From DATAOG01 sp963782885 (GTDB lineage Bacteria; Pseudomonadota; Alphaproteobacteria; Geminicoccales; Geminicoccaceae), in NCBI GenBank assembly GCA_963782885.1, contig CAWALL010000015.1, positions 248,001-312,000 on the forward strand: a stretch of DNA of 64,000 nt, given 5' to 3'. Under the pieces are notes generated by a model. That model made no database searches. It was not told where the DNA came from and saw nothing but the letters and a program-made list of their open reading frames with translations. This document shows positions 16,335-26,734 of this stretch, in pieces. The position numbers were made by a program, and so were the translations under genes. How positions within the stretch are numbered: the first letter of the stretch is position 1; the number at the start of each line of letters is the position of its first letter.

Positions 16335-17318
16335 CTATTTGGCGATCCCGACCGCCTTCATGACCTTGCCCAGTGATTCGTCGCTCTCGGCCATCCACTG
16401 CTCGAAGCCGTCCGGGCCGCGCCAGACCAGGCCGAACCCGCGCTGGGCCATGAAGTCCTTGAACTCCTTGCCGTTCCAGATCTTCTCGAGCAGCGGCACG
16501 AGCTTCTGCGTGACCTCGTCGGGCAGGTCCTTGGGGCCGGCGATGCCGCGCCAGGCGGCGACCTTCCAGTCGAGGCCGGTGGCCTCCTTGAGGGTCGGCA
16601 CGTCGGGGAACGCCGGGTTGCGGTCGTCGCTCATGACCGCGAGGCTCTTGGCCCGGCCGGCCTCGAGCAGCGCCTGGGCCTCGGGCACCGAGCAGGTGAC
16701 GATGTCGACCCCGCCCGCGACCAGGTCCTGCATCGCGGGCGCCGCGCCCTGGCTCGGGACCCAGGGCGCCGCGTCGGGCGCGATGCCGGCCGCCTGCAGC
16801 ATGCCGGCCAGCGCCAGGTGCCAGATGCCGCCCTGGCCGGTGCCCGAGGCCTTGTATTTGCCGGGATCGGCCTTGATCGCGTCGAGCACGTCCTGGGCCG
16901 TCTGCCACTCGGAGTTGGCGCGCACCTGGAGACCGGCGGCATCAGCGTTGTACAGCGCGAGCGGCGTGTAGTCTTTGTAGGTCAGGTCGGTCAGGCCCTG
17001 CCAGTGCATCATGCCGATCTCGACCGTGACCACGCCGAGTGTGTACCCGTCGGGCGCCGCGGTTGCGATCGCCGAGTGGCCGATCACCCCGGAACCGCCG
17101 GTCCGGTTGACCACGCTGACCGGGACGCCGAGGTCTTTTTCCATCAGGCTGGCGAGAATCCGGCCGGTGGCGTCGGTGCCGCCGCCGGCGCCCCAGGGAA
17201 CGATGATGGTGATCGGACGCTCGGGATAAGCGGCCGCGGCCGGCCCGCTGGCCGAGGCGCTGCCCAGGATGGCCAGCGCGACGACGGCCAGGCCGCCAAG
17301 CTTGGACAATGATCGCAT
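16335..17318 (-). CDS. tctC: Tripartite tricarboxylate transporter, periplasmic receptor (Bug family)
   Basis: 327 residues from the ATG at 17318, preceded by an AGGGAGGG ribosome site. The signal peptide spans residues 1-29 (LAVVALAILGSASA, cut near PAAAA). The mature start YPERPITIIVPWGAGGGTD is the Bug hallmark, where the loop after the first strand holds the ligand carboxylate; VVNRTGGSGVIGHSAIA and WRGIAGPKDLPDEV also fit. The protein captures a small organic acid and delivers it to TctAB. It is the first gene of the operon, so its promoter should lie in 17319-17600. Confidence 0.93.
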   Translation of the reverse strand: MRSLSKLGGLAVVALAILGSASASGPAAAAYPERPITIIVPWGAGGGTDATGRILASLMEKDLGVPVSVVNRTGGSGVIGHSAIATAAPDGYTLGVVTVEIGMMHWQGLTDLTYKDYTPLALYNADAAGLQVRANSEWQTAQDVLDAIKADPGKYKASGTGQGGIWHLALAGMLQAAGIAPDAAPWVPSQGAAPAMQDLVAGGVDIVTCSVPEAQALLEAGRAKSLAVMSDDRNPAFPDVPTLKEATGLDWKVAAWRGIAGPKDLPDEVTQKLVPLLEKIWNGKEFKDFMAQRGFGLVWRGPDGFEQWMAESDESLGKVMKAVGIAK

Positions 17319-18086
17319 GAGTTGGTCCCTCCCTGATCGGACCCGGCGGCGCTCGGCCGCACGGACTGCGGATTGCGTTCAGCAGGCTGGATCTCCGGCG
17401 TTTGCGGCCGGGCCTCGCGCGACTGTAGTGGACTCCCGGCCGCTTGGCAAAAGCTCCGCCGGACCGCCGCCGGCGCGCGATTCCCCAGCCCGGTTCAGAC
17501 AATACTGGGAAGATTACACCTATCGTCGCTTTTAGAATAATTTGGTTGAAGTCGCAGCCCGTGGTTGGTAATCTTGATCGTTAATGTGAACGGAGCGTTC
17601 CTGTTTCATACAGCGATGAATTGCGCCAGACCAAGTGCGGGTGCGCAGCGCGCAACGGCAGGCCGACGGTGGCGTGGTGGTACGCCGGTACGGTGTTGCT
17701 GGTCGCGGCCGGCGCTCGTTTCGGTGGTCGCGGCGGTTCAATGGTGACTGGGGTGACGCGCGCCAGACTGGCGGTCGCATGGAGCTGGATGCGCGGTCGC
17801 AGCGGCCTAGATGTGCGGGCGCGGCAACCTAAATGTTAACGGAGGGGCCGATCGATGTGGCCCATCACCTTTGCGGCACGGGATTTGCGTTGATTGGCAG
17901 CTTGGAAGGGCGTCCTTAACGTAATGCTCAGACGTTCGGCCCTAGTGTGCCGTCGACGACCCCTTGGGTGGACCCCGTCCGTGTCGGTTCGCGTTTGGAT
18001 AGCAGGGGCCCCATGTCTGCCGGCGACCGGCCGATGGCGGGACGCGGCGCCGTGACCAGCGAGACCTAGCCAACGAGGTGGAGTGC
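17319..18086. other. Long divergent intergenic region
   Basis: About 770 bases between tctC (minus) and prkA (plus) with no convincing gene. A patch at 17500-17600 is AT-rich and is the best place for promoters. No clear sigma-54 or general-stress (GGAAC...CGTT) promoter could be identified by eye. Short open frames here have poor codon statistics. Confidence 0.5.
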
Positions 18087-20018
18087 ATGGCCAAGCAGAC
18101 GATCGATTTCGCCAAGCTCATCCAGGAGGATCGGGAAACCCGCCAGCAACAGCACTGGCACGGCACGTTCATCGAATATCTGGAGCGGGTCAAGGCTGAC
18201 CCGGCGCTGGTGAATCTGTCGCACCGCCGTCTCTTCGACATGATCGACTCGATCGGCGTGACCGAGATCAACCCGGAGAACGACCCGCGCACGCAGCGGC
18301 TGTTCGGCGACGAGCCGATCAAGGTCTACAACTTCTTCAAGGATGAGTTCTTCGGCATGGAGCGCACGCTCGACAAGATCGTGCGCTACTTCCACTCGGC
18401 GGCCATGGGTGGCGAGGAAAGCCGGCAGGTGCTCTACCTGATGGGGCCGGTCGGCTCCGGCAAGAGCTCGCTGGTCGAGCGCCTCAAGCGCGGGCTCGAG
18501 GAGCTGCCGCCGATCTACGTTATCGAGAACTGCCCGATCTACGAGCAGCCGCTGCACCTGATTCCGCGTCATCTGCGGCCGGCGTTCGAGGAGATGCTCG
18601 GGGTCAAGATCGAGGGCGACCTCTGCCCGGTCTGCCGCTATCGCCTCATGGACGAGTTCGGCGGCCGCTACGAGGAGGTGCCGGTCCGCACGGTCAGCTT
18701 CTCCAAGCGCGGCCGGCGCGGCATCGGCGTGGTGCCGCCGGTCGACCCAAACAACCAGGACACCTCGGTCCTGATCGGCTCGGAAGACATCTCCAAGCTC
18801 GACCGCTTCTCCGAGGGCGATCCGCGGGTGCTCGAGCTCAACGGCGCCTTCAACGTGGGCAACCGCGGCATGGTCGAGTTCATCGAGGTGTTCAAGAACG
18901 AGACCGAATATCTGCACACGATGATCACCGCGACCCAGGAGAAGTTCGTCCCGGCGCCGGGTCGCCACGGCACGATCTACGTGGACACCTGCATCGTCGC
19001 CCACTCGAACGAGGCCGAGTGGCAGAAGTTCAAGGCCGACCACACCAACGAGGCGATCCTCGACCGGATCGTCGTGGTCAAGGCGCCCTACAATCTGCGG
19101 TTGTCCGAGGAGGTCAAGATCTACCAGAAATTCCTGGCGCGCTCGAAGTTCCAGGCCTGCATCTCGCCGCACACCCTCGAGGTCGCCTCGATGTTCGCGG
19201 TCCTGACCAGGCTCGAGCCGACCGCCAAGTGCGACCTGATGACCAAGCTCCGGCTGTACAACGGCGAGGAGGTGGTCGAGAAGGGGCGGACCAAGAAGCT
19301 GTCGGCGCGCGAGTTGCACGAGGACGCCAAGCGCGAGGGCATGTTCGGGATCTCGACCCGGTTCATCATGAAGGCGCTCGACACCGCGCTCAGCCAGAAC
19401 CCGCGGTCGATCCACCCGATCAGCGTCCGCGAGGCCCTGATCAACATGGTCAAGGAGGCCGACCTCGCCGAGGACGTCAAGAAGCAGTACCTCGAGCACC
19501 TGCAGGATACGCTGCACAAGGGCTATCTGGAGCTGCTCGAGAAGGACATCACCAAGGCGTTCATCTACTCCTACCGGGAGCAGGCGGAGACGCTGTTCCA
19601 GAACTATCTGGATCACGCCGAGGCCTACGTCACCAAGTCCAAGGTGCGCGACCACAACACCCGCGAGGAGCTGCAGCCCGACGAGGCGTTCCTGAAGTCG
19701 ATCGAGGAGCAGATCGCGATCATCGGCTCGGCCGCGGATGGCTTCCGGCAGGAGGTGATCGCCTATCTGTGGGCGAGCTCGCGGCGCGGCGAGAAGATCA
19801 CCTACACCGCCTACGAGCCGCTCAAGGAGGCGATCGAGCGCAAGCTGATGAACTCGGTGCGCGAGCTGTCGCGGATCGTGACCAAGGCGCGCACGCGCGA
19901 CGAGGAGCAGCAGCAGAAGTACGACACCATGGTCCAGAACCTGATCGAGGGAGGCTATTGCGCGGACAGCGTCGACGTGATCCTCAAGTACGCGGCCAAT
20001 CACCTCTGGCGTGACTGA
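18087..20018 (+). CDS. yeaG: PrkA/YeaG serine protein kinase
   Basis: 643 residues, the usual length. ATG at 18087 is preferred over a GTG three codons earlier because GAGGTG sits 6 bases upstream of it. The N-terminal two thirds are an AAA domain with Walker A GPVGSGKSSL near residue 112; the C-terminal part is the PrkA kinase-like domain. The conserved block DLCPVCRYRLMDEFGGRYEEV (CxxC) is also present. In enterobacteria YeaG acts in stationary-phase and nitrogen-starvation survival. It leads the three-gene block yeaG-yeaH-spoVR, which is conserved across proteobacteria. Confidence 0.96.
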   Translation: MAKQTIDFAKLIQEDRETRQQQHWHGTFIEYLERVKADPALVNLSHRRLFDMIDSIGVTEINPENDPRTQRLFGDEPIKVYNFFKDEFFGMERTLDKIVRYFHSAAMGGEESRQVLYLMGPVGSGKSSLVERLKRGLEELPPIYVIENCPIYEQPLHLIPRHLRPAFEEMLGVKIEGDLCPVCRYRLMDEFGGRYEEVPVRTVSFSKRGRRGIGVVPPVDPNNQDTSVLIGSEDISKLDRFSEGDPRVLELNGAFNVGNRGMVEFIEVFKNETEYLHTMITATQEKFVPAPGRHGTIYVDTCIVAHSNEAEWQKFKADHTNEAILDRIVVVKAPYNLRLSEEVKIYQKFLARSKFQACISPHTLEVASMFAVLTRLEPTAKCDLMTKLRLYNGEEVVEKGRTKKLSARELHEDAKREGMFGISTRFIMKALDTALSQNPRSIHPISVREALINMVKEADLAEDVKKQYLEHLQDTLHKGYLELLEKDITKAFIYSYREQAETLFQNYLDHAEAYVTKSKVRDHNTREELQPDEAFLKSIEEQIAIIGSAADGFRQEVIAYLWASSRRGEKITYTAYEPLKEAIERKLMNSVRELSRIVTKARTRDEEQQQKYDTMVQNLIEGGYCADSVDVILKYAANHLWRD

Positions 20019-20065
20019 CCGCGGCGACCGATCCGTCTGAGCTGACACGCCAGGCATCGAACCGG

Positions 20066-21274
20066 ATGGCAATCTTCCGACCGTACTCGTCCTCGGACGC
20101 GCTCCGCTCCGACCGCAGCGCCGGCGACCGCCAGCGCCATCGGGAGAAGCTGCGCGAGGCGATTCGCGACAACATCGCCGACATCATCTCGGAGGAGTCG
20201 ATCATCGGCCGCGACCGGGACCGGATCATCAAGGTCCCGATCCGCGGCATCCGGGAATACCGCTTCGTCTACGGTGACAACCAGGCGCAGGTCGGCTCGG
20301 GCGACGGCGACACCGAGCCCGGCCAGGTGGTCGGCAAGGCGCCCAAGGACGGCGAGGGCGCCGGGCGCGCCGGCGACCAGCCGGGCATCGACTATTACGA
20401 GACCGACGTCACGCTCGACGAGCTGATCGAGATCATGTTCGAGGATCTCGAGCTGCCCGACATGGAGCGCAAGATCCTGCGCGAGGTCGAATCCGACCGG
20501 ATCGCCAAGCGCAAGGGCTACCGGCGCTCGGGCGTGCGCGTCCATCTCGACCGCCGGCGGACCGCCAAGGCCCGCATCCGGCGCAAGGTCGCAACCCGCG
20601 GCAGCGCGCCGGCCGCCACGGAACCGCCGAGACGGGCGGCGCTCGACGATGCCGGCGAGGAGCGCTTCCCGTTCCGGCGCGAGGACCTGACCTACAAGCG
20701 CCTGGTCGAGGACACCCGCGAGGAGTCCAACGCGGTCGTCCTGTGCGTGATGGACACCTCGGGCTCCATGGACAGCATGAAGAAGTACCTGGCGCGCAGC
20801 TTCTTCTTCCTTCTCTACCAGTTCGTCAGCACCAAATATCAGAACGTCGAGCTCGTCTTCATCGGCCATCACACCCAGGCCCGCGAGGTGACCGAGGAGG
20901 AGTTCTTCCACAAGGGGGAATCCGGCGGCACCCTGATTTCCTCCGGCTACCACAAGGCGCTGGAGATCATCCACGATCGCTTCCATCCGTCCTTGTGGAA
21001 CGTCTATGCTTTCCACTGCTCGGACGGTGACAATTTCGATTCCGACAACGCCGCCGCGCTCAAGGCGGCCAAGGAGCTCTGCGACATCTGCAATCTGTTC
21101 GGCTACGGCGAGATCAAGCCGCTCGGCTCACATTATTACGAAAGCTCGATGCTCGACATGTTCCGCCGGCTCGAGGCCGACAATTTCCAGTCGGTGCTGA
21201 TCGAGCGCAAGGAGGACATCTGGCCGAGCTTCAAGGCGTTCCTGTCGCGGGATCGGGCCAAGGAAGCGGCCTGA
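20066..21274 (+). CDS. yeaH: YeaH/YhbH family protein (DUF444, vWA-like)
   Basis: 402 residues. The N-terminus (RSAGDRQRHREKLREAIRDN) and EESIIGRDRDRIIKVPIRGI match DUF444. The C-terminal half is a von Willebrand A-like domain with the metal-site motif VMDTSGSMDSMKK near residue 229 and later FHCSDGDNF. It is thought to work with the YeaG kinase; the mechanism is not known. It starts 47 bases after yeaG. A basic low-complexity stretch (residues 160-205) separates the two halves. Confidence 0.95.
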   Translation: MAIFRPYSSSDALRSDRSAGDRQRHREKLREAIRDNIADIISEESIIGRDRDRIIKVPIRGIREYRFVYGDNQAQVGSGDGDTEPGQVVGKAPKDGEGAGRAGDQPGIDYYETDVTLDELIEIMFEDLELPDMERKILREVESDRIAKRKGYRRSGVRVHLDRRRTAKARIRRKVATRGSAPAATEPPRRAALDDAGEERFPFRREDLTYKRLVEDTREESNAVVLCVMDTSGSMDSMKKYLARSFFFLLYQFVSTKYQNVELVFIGHHTQAREVTEEEFFHKGESGGTLISSGYHKALEIIHDRFHPSLWNVYAFHCSDGDNFDSDNAAALKAAKELCDICNLFGYGEIKPLGSHYYESSMLDMFRRLEADNFQSVLIERKEDIWPSFKAFLSRDRAKEAA

Positions 21275-21346
21275 ACGCGCGCCGGCGCTCCGGTCGCTCG
21301 CTCGACGTGACAACCGGCTCCCAGGGTAGGAAGAGGTAGGACGACG

Positions 21347-22780
21347 GTGGCGAACTGGACTCTCGACGACCTCGCATACTGGGACGACGCGATCCGCGAG
21401 CGGGTCACGGAGTTCGGCCTCGAATGCTACCCGCAGGAGTTCGAGGTCTGCGATCACAACCAGATGCTCGGCTTCATGGCCTACCACGGCATGCCGGCCC
21501 ACTATCCGCACTGGAGCTTCGGCAAGACGTACGAGAAGACCAAGACCATGTACGACCACGGGGTCAGCGGTCTGCCGTACGAGATGGTGATCAATTCGGA
21601 CCCGTGCCTCGCCTATCTGATGCGCGACAACTCGCTCTGCCTGCAGATCCTGACGATCGCGCATGTCTACGGCCACAACGACTTCTTCAAGCGCAACTTC
21701 ACGTTCTCGAACGCGACCCGGGCCGAGCAGACGCTGGCCCAGTTCAAGACGCGCGCGAACCGGGTGCGCGACTACGAGGAGGACCCTTCGATCGGTCTCG
21801 AGCGGGTCGAGGCGCTGATCGATGCGGCGCACGCGCTGTCGATGAACTGCCAGCGCAACCCCGGAATTCGCAAGCTCAGCCATGACGAGCAGCGTCAGCG
21901 CCGGATCGAGGCCGCGGAGCCGCGCCACGACCCGTTCGCCCGCCTGCATCGCCGGCCCGAGTACGTCGAGCCCGATCTACGCCAGGTGCCGCTCGAACCG
22001 GAGGAGAACATCCTCCTGTTCATCCGCGACCACAACCGCCACCTGCAGGCCTGGGAGCAGGACGTCCTCACGATCATCCACGAGGAGGCGCAGTACTTTC
22101 TGCCGCAGATCGAGACCAAGATCATGAACGAGGGCTGGGCCAGCTACTGGCACCACAAGATCATGAACAGCCTCGATCTCCCCCAGGACATCTATCTGGA
22201 GTTCCTGGTCCGGCACAATCAGGTGATCTGCCCGCACCCGGGCAGCATCAATCCCTACCACGTCGGCTTCAAGGTCTGGCACGACATCGAGCGCCGGTTC
22301 AACGAGCCGACCGCGGCCGAGCTCGAGGCCTACGGCCCGCCCACCAAGTCGGGCCGCGAAAAGATCTTCGAGGTGCGCGAGACCGACCGCGACGCCTCGT
22401 TCCTGCGCCGGTTCCTGACCGAGGAGCTGATGCGCGATCTCGACCTGTTCGAGTTCGAGCCGCGCGGCGACAACCTGGTGGTGACCAAGGTGTCCGACGA
22501 GGACAGCTGGCGCGAGGTCAAGGAGACCCTGATCCGGACCGTCGGCATGAACGCCCAGCCGGTGATCAGGATCCACGACGCCGACTACGGCAACAACCGG
22601 GCGCTCTATCTCAAGCACGAGCACGACGGCCGCGACCTGCACATCGGCTACGCCGAGAAGACGCTGGGCTACCTGCATCAGCTCTGGGGCCACCGGGTGC
22701 TGCTCGAGACCCTGATGAAGGGCAAGAAGACCCTGCTCTCCTACGGCGAGCACGGGTTCGACGCCAAGCTGATGCGCTGA
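21347..22780 (+). CDS. spoVR: SpoVR family protein (YcgB-like)
   Basis: 477 residues with a GTG start at 21347 (GGAAGAGG lies about 14 bases upstream). The family core is visible: YPQEFEVCDHNQMLGFMAYHG, YGHNDFFKRN, the HEEAQYFLPQIETKIMNEGW block with its conserved acidic and His residues, and GSINPYHVGFK. It is the third gene of the yeaG-yeaH-spoVR cluster, 72 bases after yeaH. SpoVR is needed for spore cortex in Bacillus, but its molecular function in non-sporulating proteobacteria is unknown. Confidence 0.95.
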   Translation: MANWTLDDLAYWDDAIRERVTEFGLECYPQEFEVCDHNQMLGFMAYHGMPAHYPHWSFGKTYEKTKTMYDHGVSGLPYEMVINSDPCLAYLMRDNSLCLQILTIAHVYGHNDFFKRNFTFSNATRAEQTLAQFKTRANRVRDYEEDPSIGLERVEALIDAAHALSMNCQRNPGIRKLSHDEQRQRRIEAAEPRHDPFARLHRRPEYVEPDLRQVPLEPEENILLFIRDHNRHLQAWEQDVLTIIHEEAQYFLPQIETKIMNEGWASYWHHKIMNSLDLPQDIYLEFLVRHNQVICPHPGSINPYHVGFKVWHDIERRFNEPTAAELEAYGPPTKSGREKIFEVRETDRDASFLRRFLTEELMRDLDLFEFEPRGDNLVVTKVSDEDSWREVKETLIRTVGMNAQPVIRIHDADYGNNRALYLKHEHDGRDLHIGYAEKTLGYLHQLWGHRVLLETLMKGKKTLLSYGEHGFDAKLMR

Positions 22781-22788
22781 GCCGGGCG

Positions 22789-22813
22789 CCGCGGGGCCGG
22801 TCCCGACCCGCGG
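22789..22813 (+). terminator. Possible terminator of the yeaG operon
   Basis: A 7-bp perfect stem (CCGCGGG at 22789-22795 with CCCGCGG at 22807-22813) and an 11-base loop, 8 bases after the spoVR stop. There is no T run. It sits between convergent genes, where a terminator is expected. Confidence 0.4.
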
Positions 22814-22884
22814 CTGCCGGTGCCGTCGCTGCGCCCGACCGATCCGGCCACTCGCCTGCCGCGCCGCTTGGCGGCGTCGGCCGC

Positions 22885-24411
22885 TCAGCCGGCGGCGCCG
22901 GCTCCCTGATCGAGGTTGCCCGAGAACCTGCGGATCGCGTGCACCGGCGCCAGCTGCTCGGCACCCTTCGGCTCCGGGCGCGCCTGCCAGGCGGACTTGC
23001 GGGCGTACTCAACGAGCTCCCACTCGAGGCGGGCGAGCCGCGCGGCCTCGACCGCGCGCAGCACCCCGCGCACGCCGGGTTCTGGGGCCAGCGCCAGGGC
23101 TCGCCCGTAGTGACGCAGGCACAGGCCATAGCTGGTCTCGAAGGCGGCCCGGTGGGGCCGATCCTCGAGCAGCGCCAGCAGCAGGAGCAGCGTCCGGTCG
23201 CGCGCGGCCGCAAGGCCGTCGCAGAGCGGGCAGCCGAAATCGCGCAGCAGGGTCGCGCGTGCCGCGCGGATCTCGGGGGCCCGACCGCGCAGCATCCGTC
23301 CGAGCGATCGCAGCGGCTGCCGGGTCCACGGCTTCGGCGGGGTCGCCTCGAACCGCGCGCTGGCGTGGCCGAGATGGGCCAGCGCGACCCCGAGAGCTCG
23401 CCCCACCACGTGCGGCCGCAGCTCGGGGCCGGCGGCATGGAAGCTCGCCCAGACATGCCCGGCGCAGGTCGGCAGCAGGTCGCCGAACGCTTCGCCGCGC
23501 CGCGCTGCGCCATGCAGCCAGGTGATCCAGGCGACCCAGGCGCGCCCGACTTCGAGACAGACCGGACAGGCGTCGGCCGCCCGCAGGTCACGCTCCAGGC
23601 TCGCGACCGGATCGCGCCCCGACGGCGCGGGCGTGCCGGGCCCGGGCGCTGGCAGTGCCCCGATGCCAGGGTCGTGGCCGGCCGCCAGCCACAGCGCGCG
23701 GCCGTCGAAATCCTGGTCACAGGGCTTGCGTCCTGGCGCCGGCGTGATCGAGCGCAGGAACGCCTCGTGGAAGTGGACGAGACGTTCGAGGCTCGCGGCG
23801 CCAAGGCGCGGCGCGATCAGCTGCAGGTGTGGCCAGCAGAGCATGCCGGGCTTGGCGTACTGGTCGGCGAAGCGTGGGTCGTCGAGCAGCCTGGCGAGGA
23901 AGAAGACCGCGCTCTCGGCCTCGTCCGCCTGCACCCGACAGGTGGGGCAGCGGGCCGGAGCGCCGCCCCGGGCTGCAAGCGCCGCCTCCCAGGCATTGCG
24001 CCGCCGCCGGTGCCGCCAGGTCTCGCGTAATCGGCGGACGATCGCCTGGTGACTGGTGGCGAACGGCGAGCGCTCGCCGCAGGCGCGCAAGGCGTAGGCG
24101 CCGTGGTCCGGGCAGAAGCCGAGCGAGTGGGTGAGCTCAGCCTGAACCTCGAGCTCGTAGTAGGTGTCGTTGCAGAACCAGAAGAAATATTTCCACTCGC
24201 CGCCCTCGAGAGCGTGACAGACCGGGCATCCGACCCGGCCGAGCGCCGAGAGCAGCTCCTGTTCCGGCTGCCCGAGCCGCTGGTTGCGCCATCCGCGCCG
24301 GAGCCAGTCCTGCAGGCGGGCTAGCTCGAGCGGTCGTCCGGCCGCGCCCGCGCGCGGGGCGCTGGCTGGTTCGGATGCGACCTCGATGGAGCTTGGTCGA
24401 ACGGCACCCAC
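22885..24411 (-). CDS. Protein with four CPxC...CxxH modules, function unknown
   Basis: 508 residues, GTG start at 24411 with GGGAGG 8 bases upstream. Four similar modules each have a CPxC pair, 31-35 residues, then CxxH: C62/C65-C100/H103, C155/C158-C192/H195, C282/C285-C316/H319 and C394/C397-C431/H434. The spacing is regular and the intervening helices are rich in aromatic and Leu residues. Such CCCH sets could bind zinc, iron-sulfur or another metal. No signal peptide or membrane span was found. It resembles DUF6062-like CPxC proteins, a comparison made from memory and unverified. It follows the sugar ABC ATPase gene by 39 bases on the same strand, suggesting cotranscription. Confidence 0.8.
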   Translation of the reverse strand: MGAVRPSSIEVASEPASAPRAGAAGRPLELARLQDWLRRGWRNQRLGQPEQELLSALGRVGCPVCHALEGGEWKYFFWFCNDTYYELEVQAELTHSLGFCPDHGAYALRACGERSPFATSHQAIVRRLRETWRHRRRRNAWEAALAARGGAPARCPTCRVQADEAESAVFFLARLLDDPRFADQYAKPGMLCWPHLQLIAPRLGAASLERLVHFHEAFLRSITPAPGRKPCDQDFDGRALWLAAGHDPGIGALPAPGPGTPAPSGRDPVASLERDLRAADACPVCLEVGRAWVAWITWLHGAARRGEAFGDLLPTCAGHVWASFHAAGPELRPHVVGRALGVALAHLGHASARFEATPPKPWTRQPLRSLGRMLRGRAPEIRAARATLLRDFGCPLCDGLAAARDRTLLLLLALLEDRPHRAAFETSYGLCLRHYGRALALAPEPGVRGVLRAVEAARLARLEWELVEYARKSAWQARPEPKGAEQLAPVHAIRRFSGNLDQGAGAAG

Positions 24412-24450
24412 CGGTGAGGCCTCCCACCAGGTCCGTGTCAGGCGGCCGGC

Positions 24451-25219
<769 letters not shown>

Positions 25220-25230
<11 letters not shown>

Positions 25231-26254
25231 CCTGGATCTCGCCCTTGAGCCGGCTCTGGGACTGGTCGACCAGGACCGAGACGATGATCACGACGCCGAC
25301 CGCGACGAACTGCCAGAACGGCTCGACGTCGATGAACACGAGGCCGTACTGGATGACCGCGATGATCAGGGCGCCGATCACGGTGCCGATGATCGTGCCA
25401 GAGCCGCCGAACAGGCTCGCGCCGCCGATCACCACGGCGGCGATCGAATCCAGCAGCAGCGGCTCGCCTGCCTGCGCCGCGCCGGCCGAGAAGCGCGCCG
25501 TATAGATCATGCCGGCGACCCCGGCACAGCCCGCGGAGATCAGGTAGATCGCCATCGTGTGGCGGCGGACGTTGATGCCCGAGCGCAGCGCCGCCACCCG
25601 GTTGCCGCCGATCGCGTAGGTGTACTGGCCAAAGCGGGTCTGCGAGAGCACGTAGTGCAGCGCCAGCACCACGCCGATCGTGATCAGCACCGGCAGCGGC
25701 ACACCGAAGATTTTGGCGCTGCCCATCTGGAACAGCCAGGGATTGTTGACCGGCACGGTCGTGCCGCCAGCGGCGAGGAAGCCCGTGCCGCGCGCAACCC
25801 CGAACATACCGAGCGTGCCGATGAACGCCGGCACGCGCAGGCGTGCGATCAGGAAGCCGTTGATCGTGCCCGGGATCAGGGCGACCGCGAACGCGGCGAG
25901 CAGGCCGCAGCCCAGCGCGAGCCCCGGCGGCAGGCCCGCCAGCGCCTGCATCAGGCGGGCCATGATCACGGCACAGAGACCCATCACGAAGCCGACCGAG
26001 AGGTCGATGCCGCCCGAGATGATCACGAAGGTCTGGCCGAGCCCGAGCAAGAGGGGCGCGGCCGCGAACATCGCGATGCTCTGGAGGTTGAAGCCGTTGA
26101 CCAGGAAGGAGATGCCATAGGCGACCCGCGCCCAGCTCTCGAAGAACACCACGAGCGCCAGGAGGAACAGCCAGGACCAGGCAGCCGCAAGGAAACGCAG
26201 CCAGGCGTGCTGCGCCTCGTCCGCCTCGCGTGCCGCTGCGGCGGTTACCGCCAT
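25220..26254 (-). CDS. Sugar ABC transporter permease (RbsC/FrcC-like)
   Basis: 344 residues with about 8-10 membrane segments. LGLGQTFVIISGGIDLSVG is the diagnostic CUT2 permease motif; GTINGFLIARLRVPAFIGTLG and RTRFG-like QTRFGQYTYAIGGN loops and VVIGGASLFGGSGTIIGT also match. It moves a monosaccharide or polyol across the inner membrane. The ATG at 26254 faces the divergent cytochrome c gene across a 480-base intergenic region. Confidence 0.93.
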
Positions 26255-26734
26255 GACACGCTCTCCGACGCGTATGCCCCTGCGCCGCTCGGATTGTCAG
26301 CGACCATTCTGCCTCCCGCGGCTGCGGCGTGGCCGATCCGGCGGCGCCGCCGCTCGCCGGCGTGAGTTTGCGGAATCGCCGCGATCGGCGCCAGCCTCGC
26401 CACGCTACATCACCCTTAGCCCGGCCGCTCCGGGAACGCCAGCCGCGCTCCGCTCGCGTCGGGCGGTTCCGGACCTTCAGTGTCGGAACTTGTGACACGT
26501 CTGAGCTGCGGACGGCGCGCGAGCACGGCTGATCGAGGCCGTGAGGGTTCGCCCCGAACCCTGGCCGCCGAAAAGGCCGCATCCAGCTCGTGGCTGAACT
26601 TTCCACACCAAGCCGGCTTGGTGGTATGGTGCCTCAGTACATTTGGGCAACTTTTAGCGACCGGCGGCAGCCCGAAAGCGAGCTACGCACCGGCGTGGAT
26701 CGGCACGCGGCAGTGCAGCCGGAGGGAGGCCGAG
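26255..26734. other. Divergent promoter region
   Basis: 480 bases between the ABC permease (minus) and the cytochrome c gene (plus). In-frame sequence upstream of the cytochrome ATG has no family similarity. GC drops around 26610-26660, the best place for a promoter. No defined operator was recognised. Confidence 0.45.

Noticed and set aside
18066..20072. A 668-codon minus-strand frame opposite prkA
   Set aside because: Antisense shadow; the plus strand is an unambiguous PrkA.
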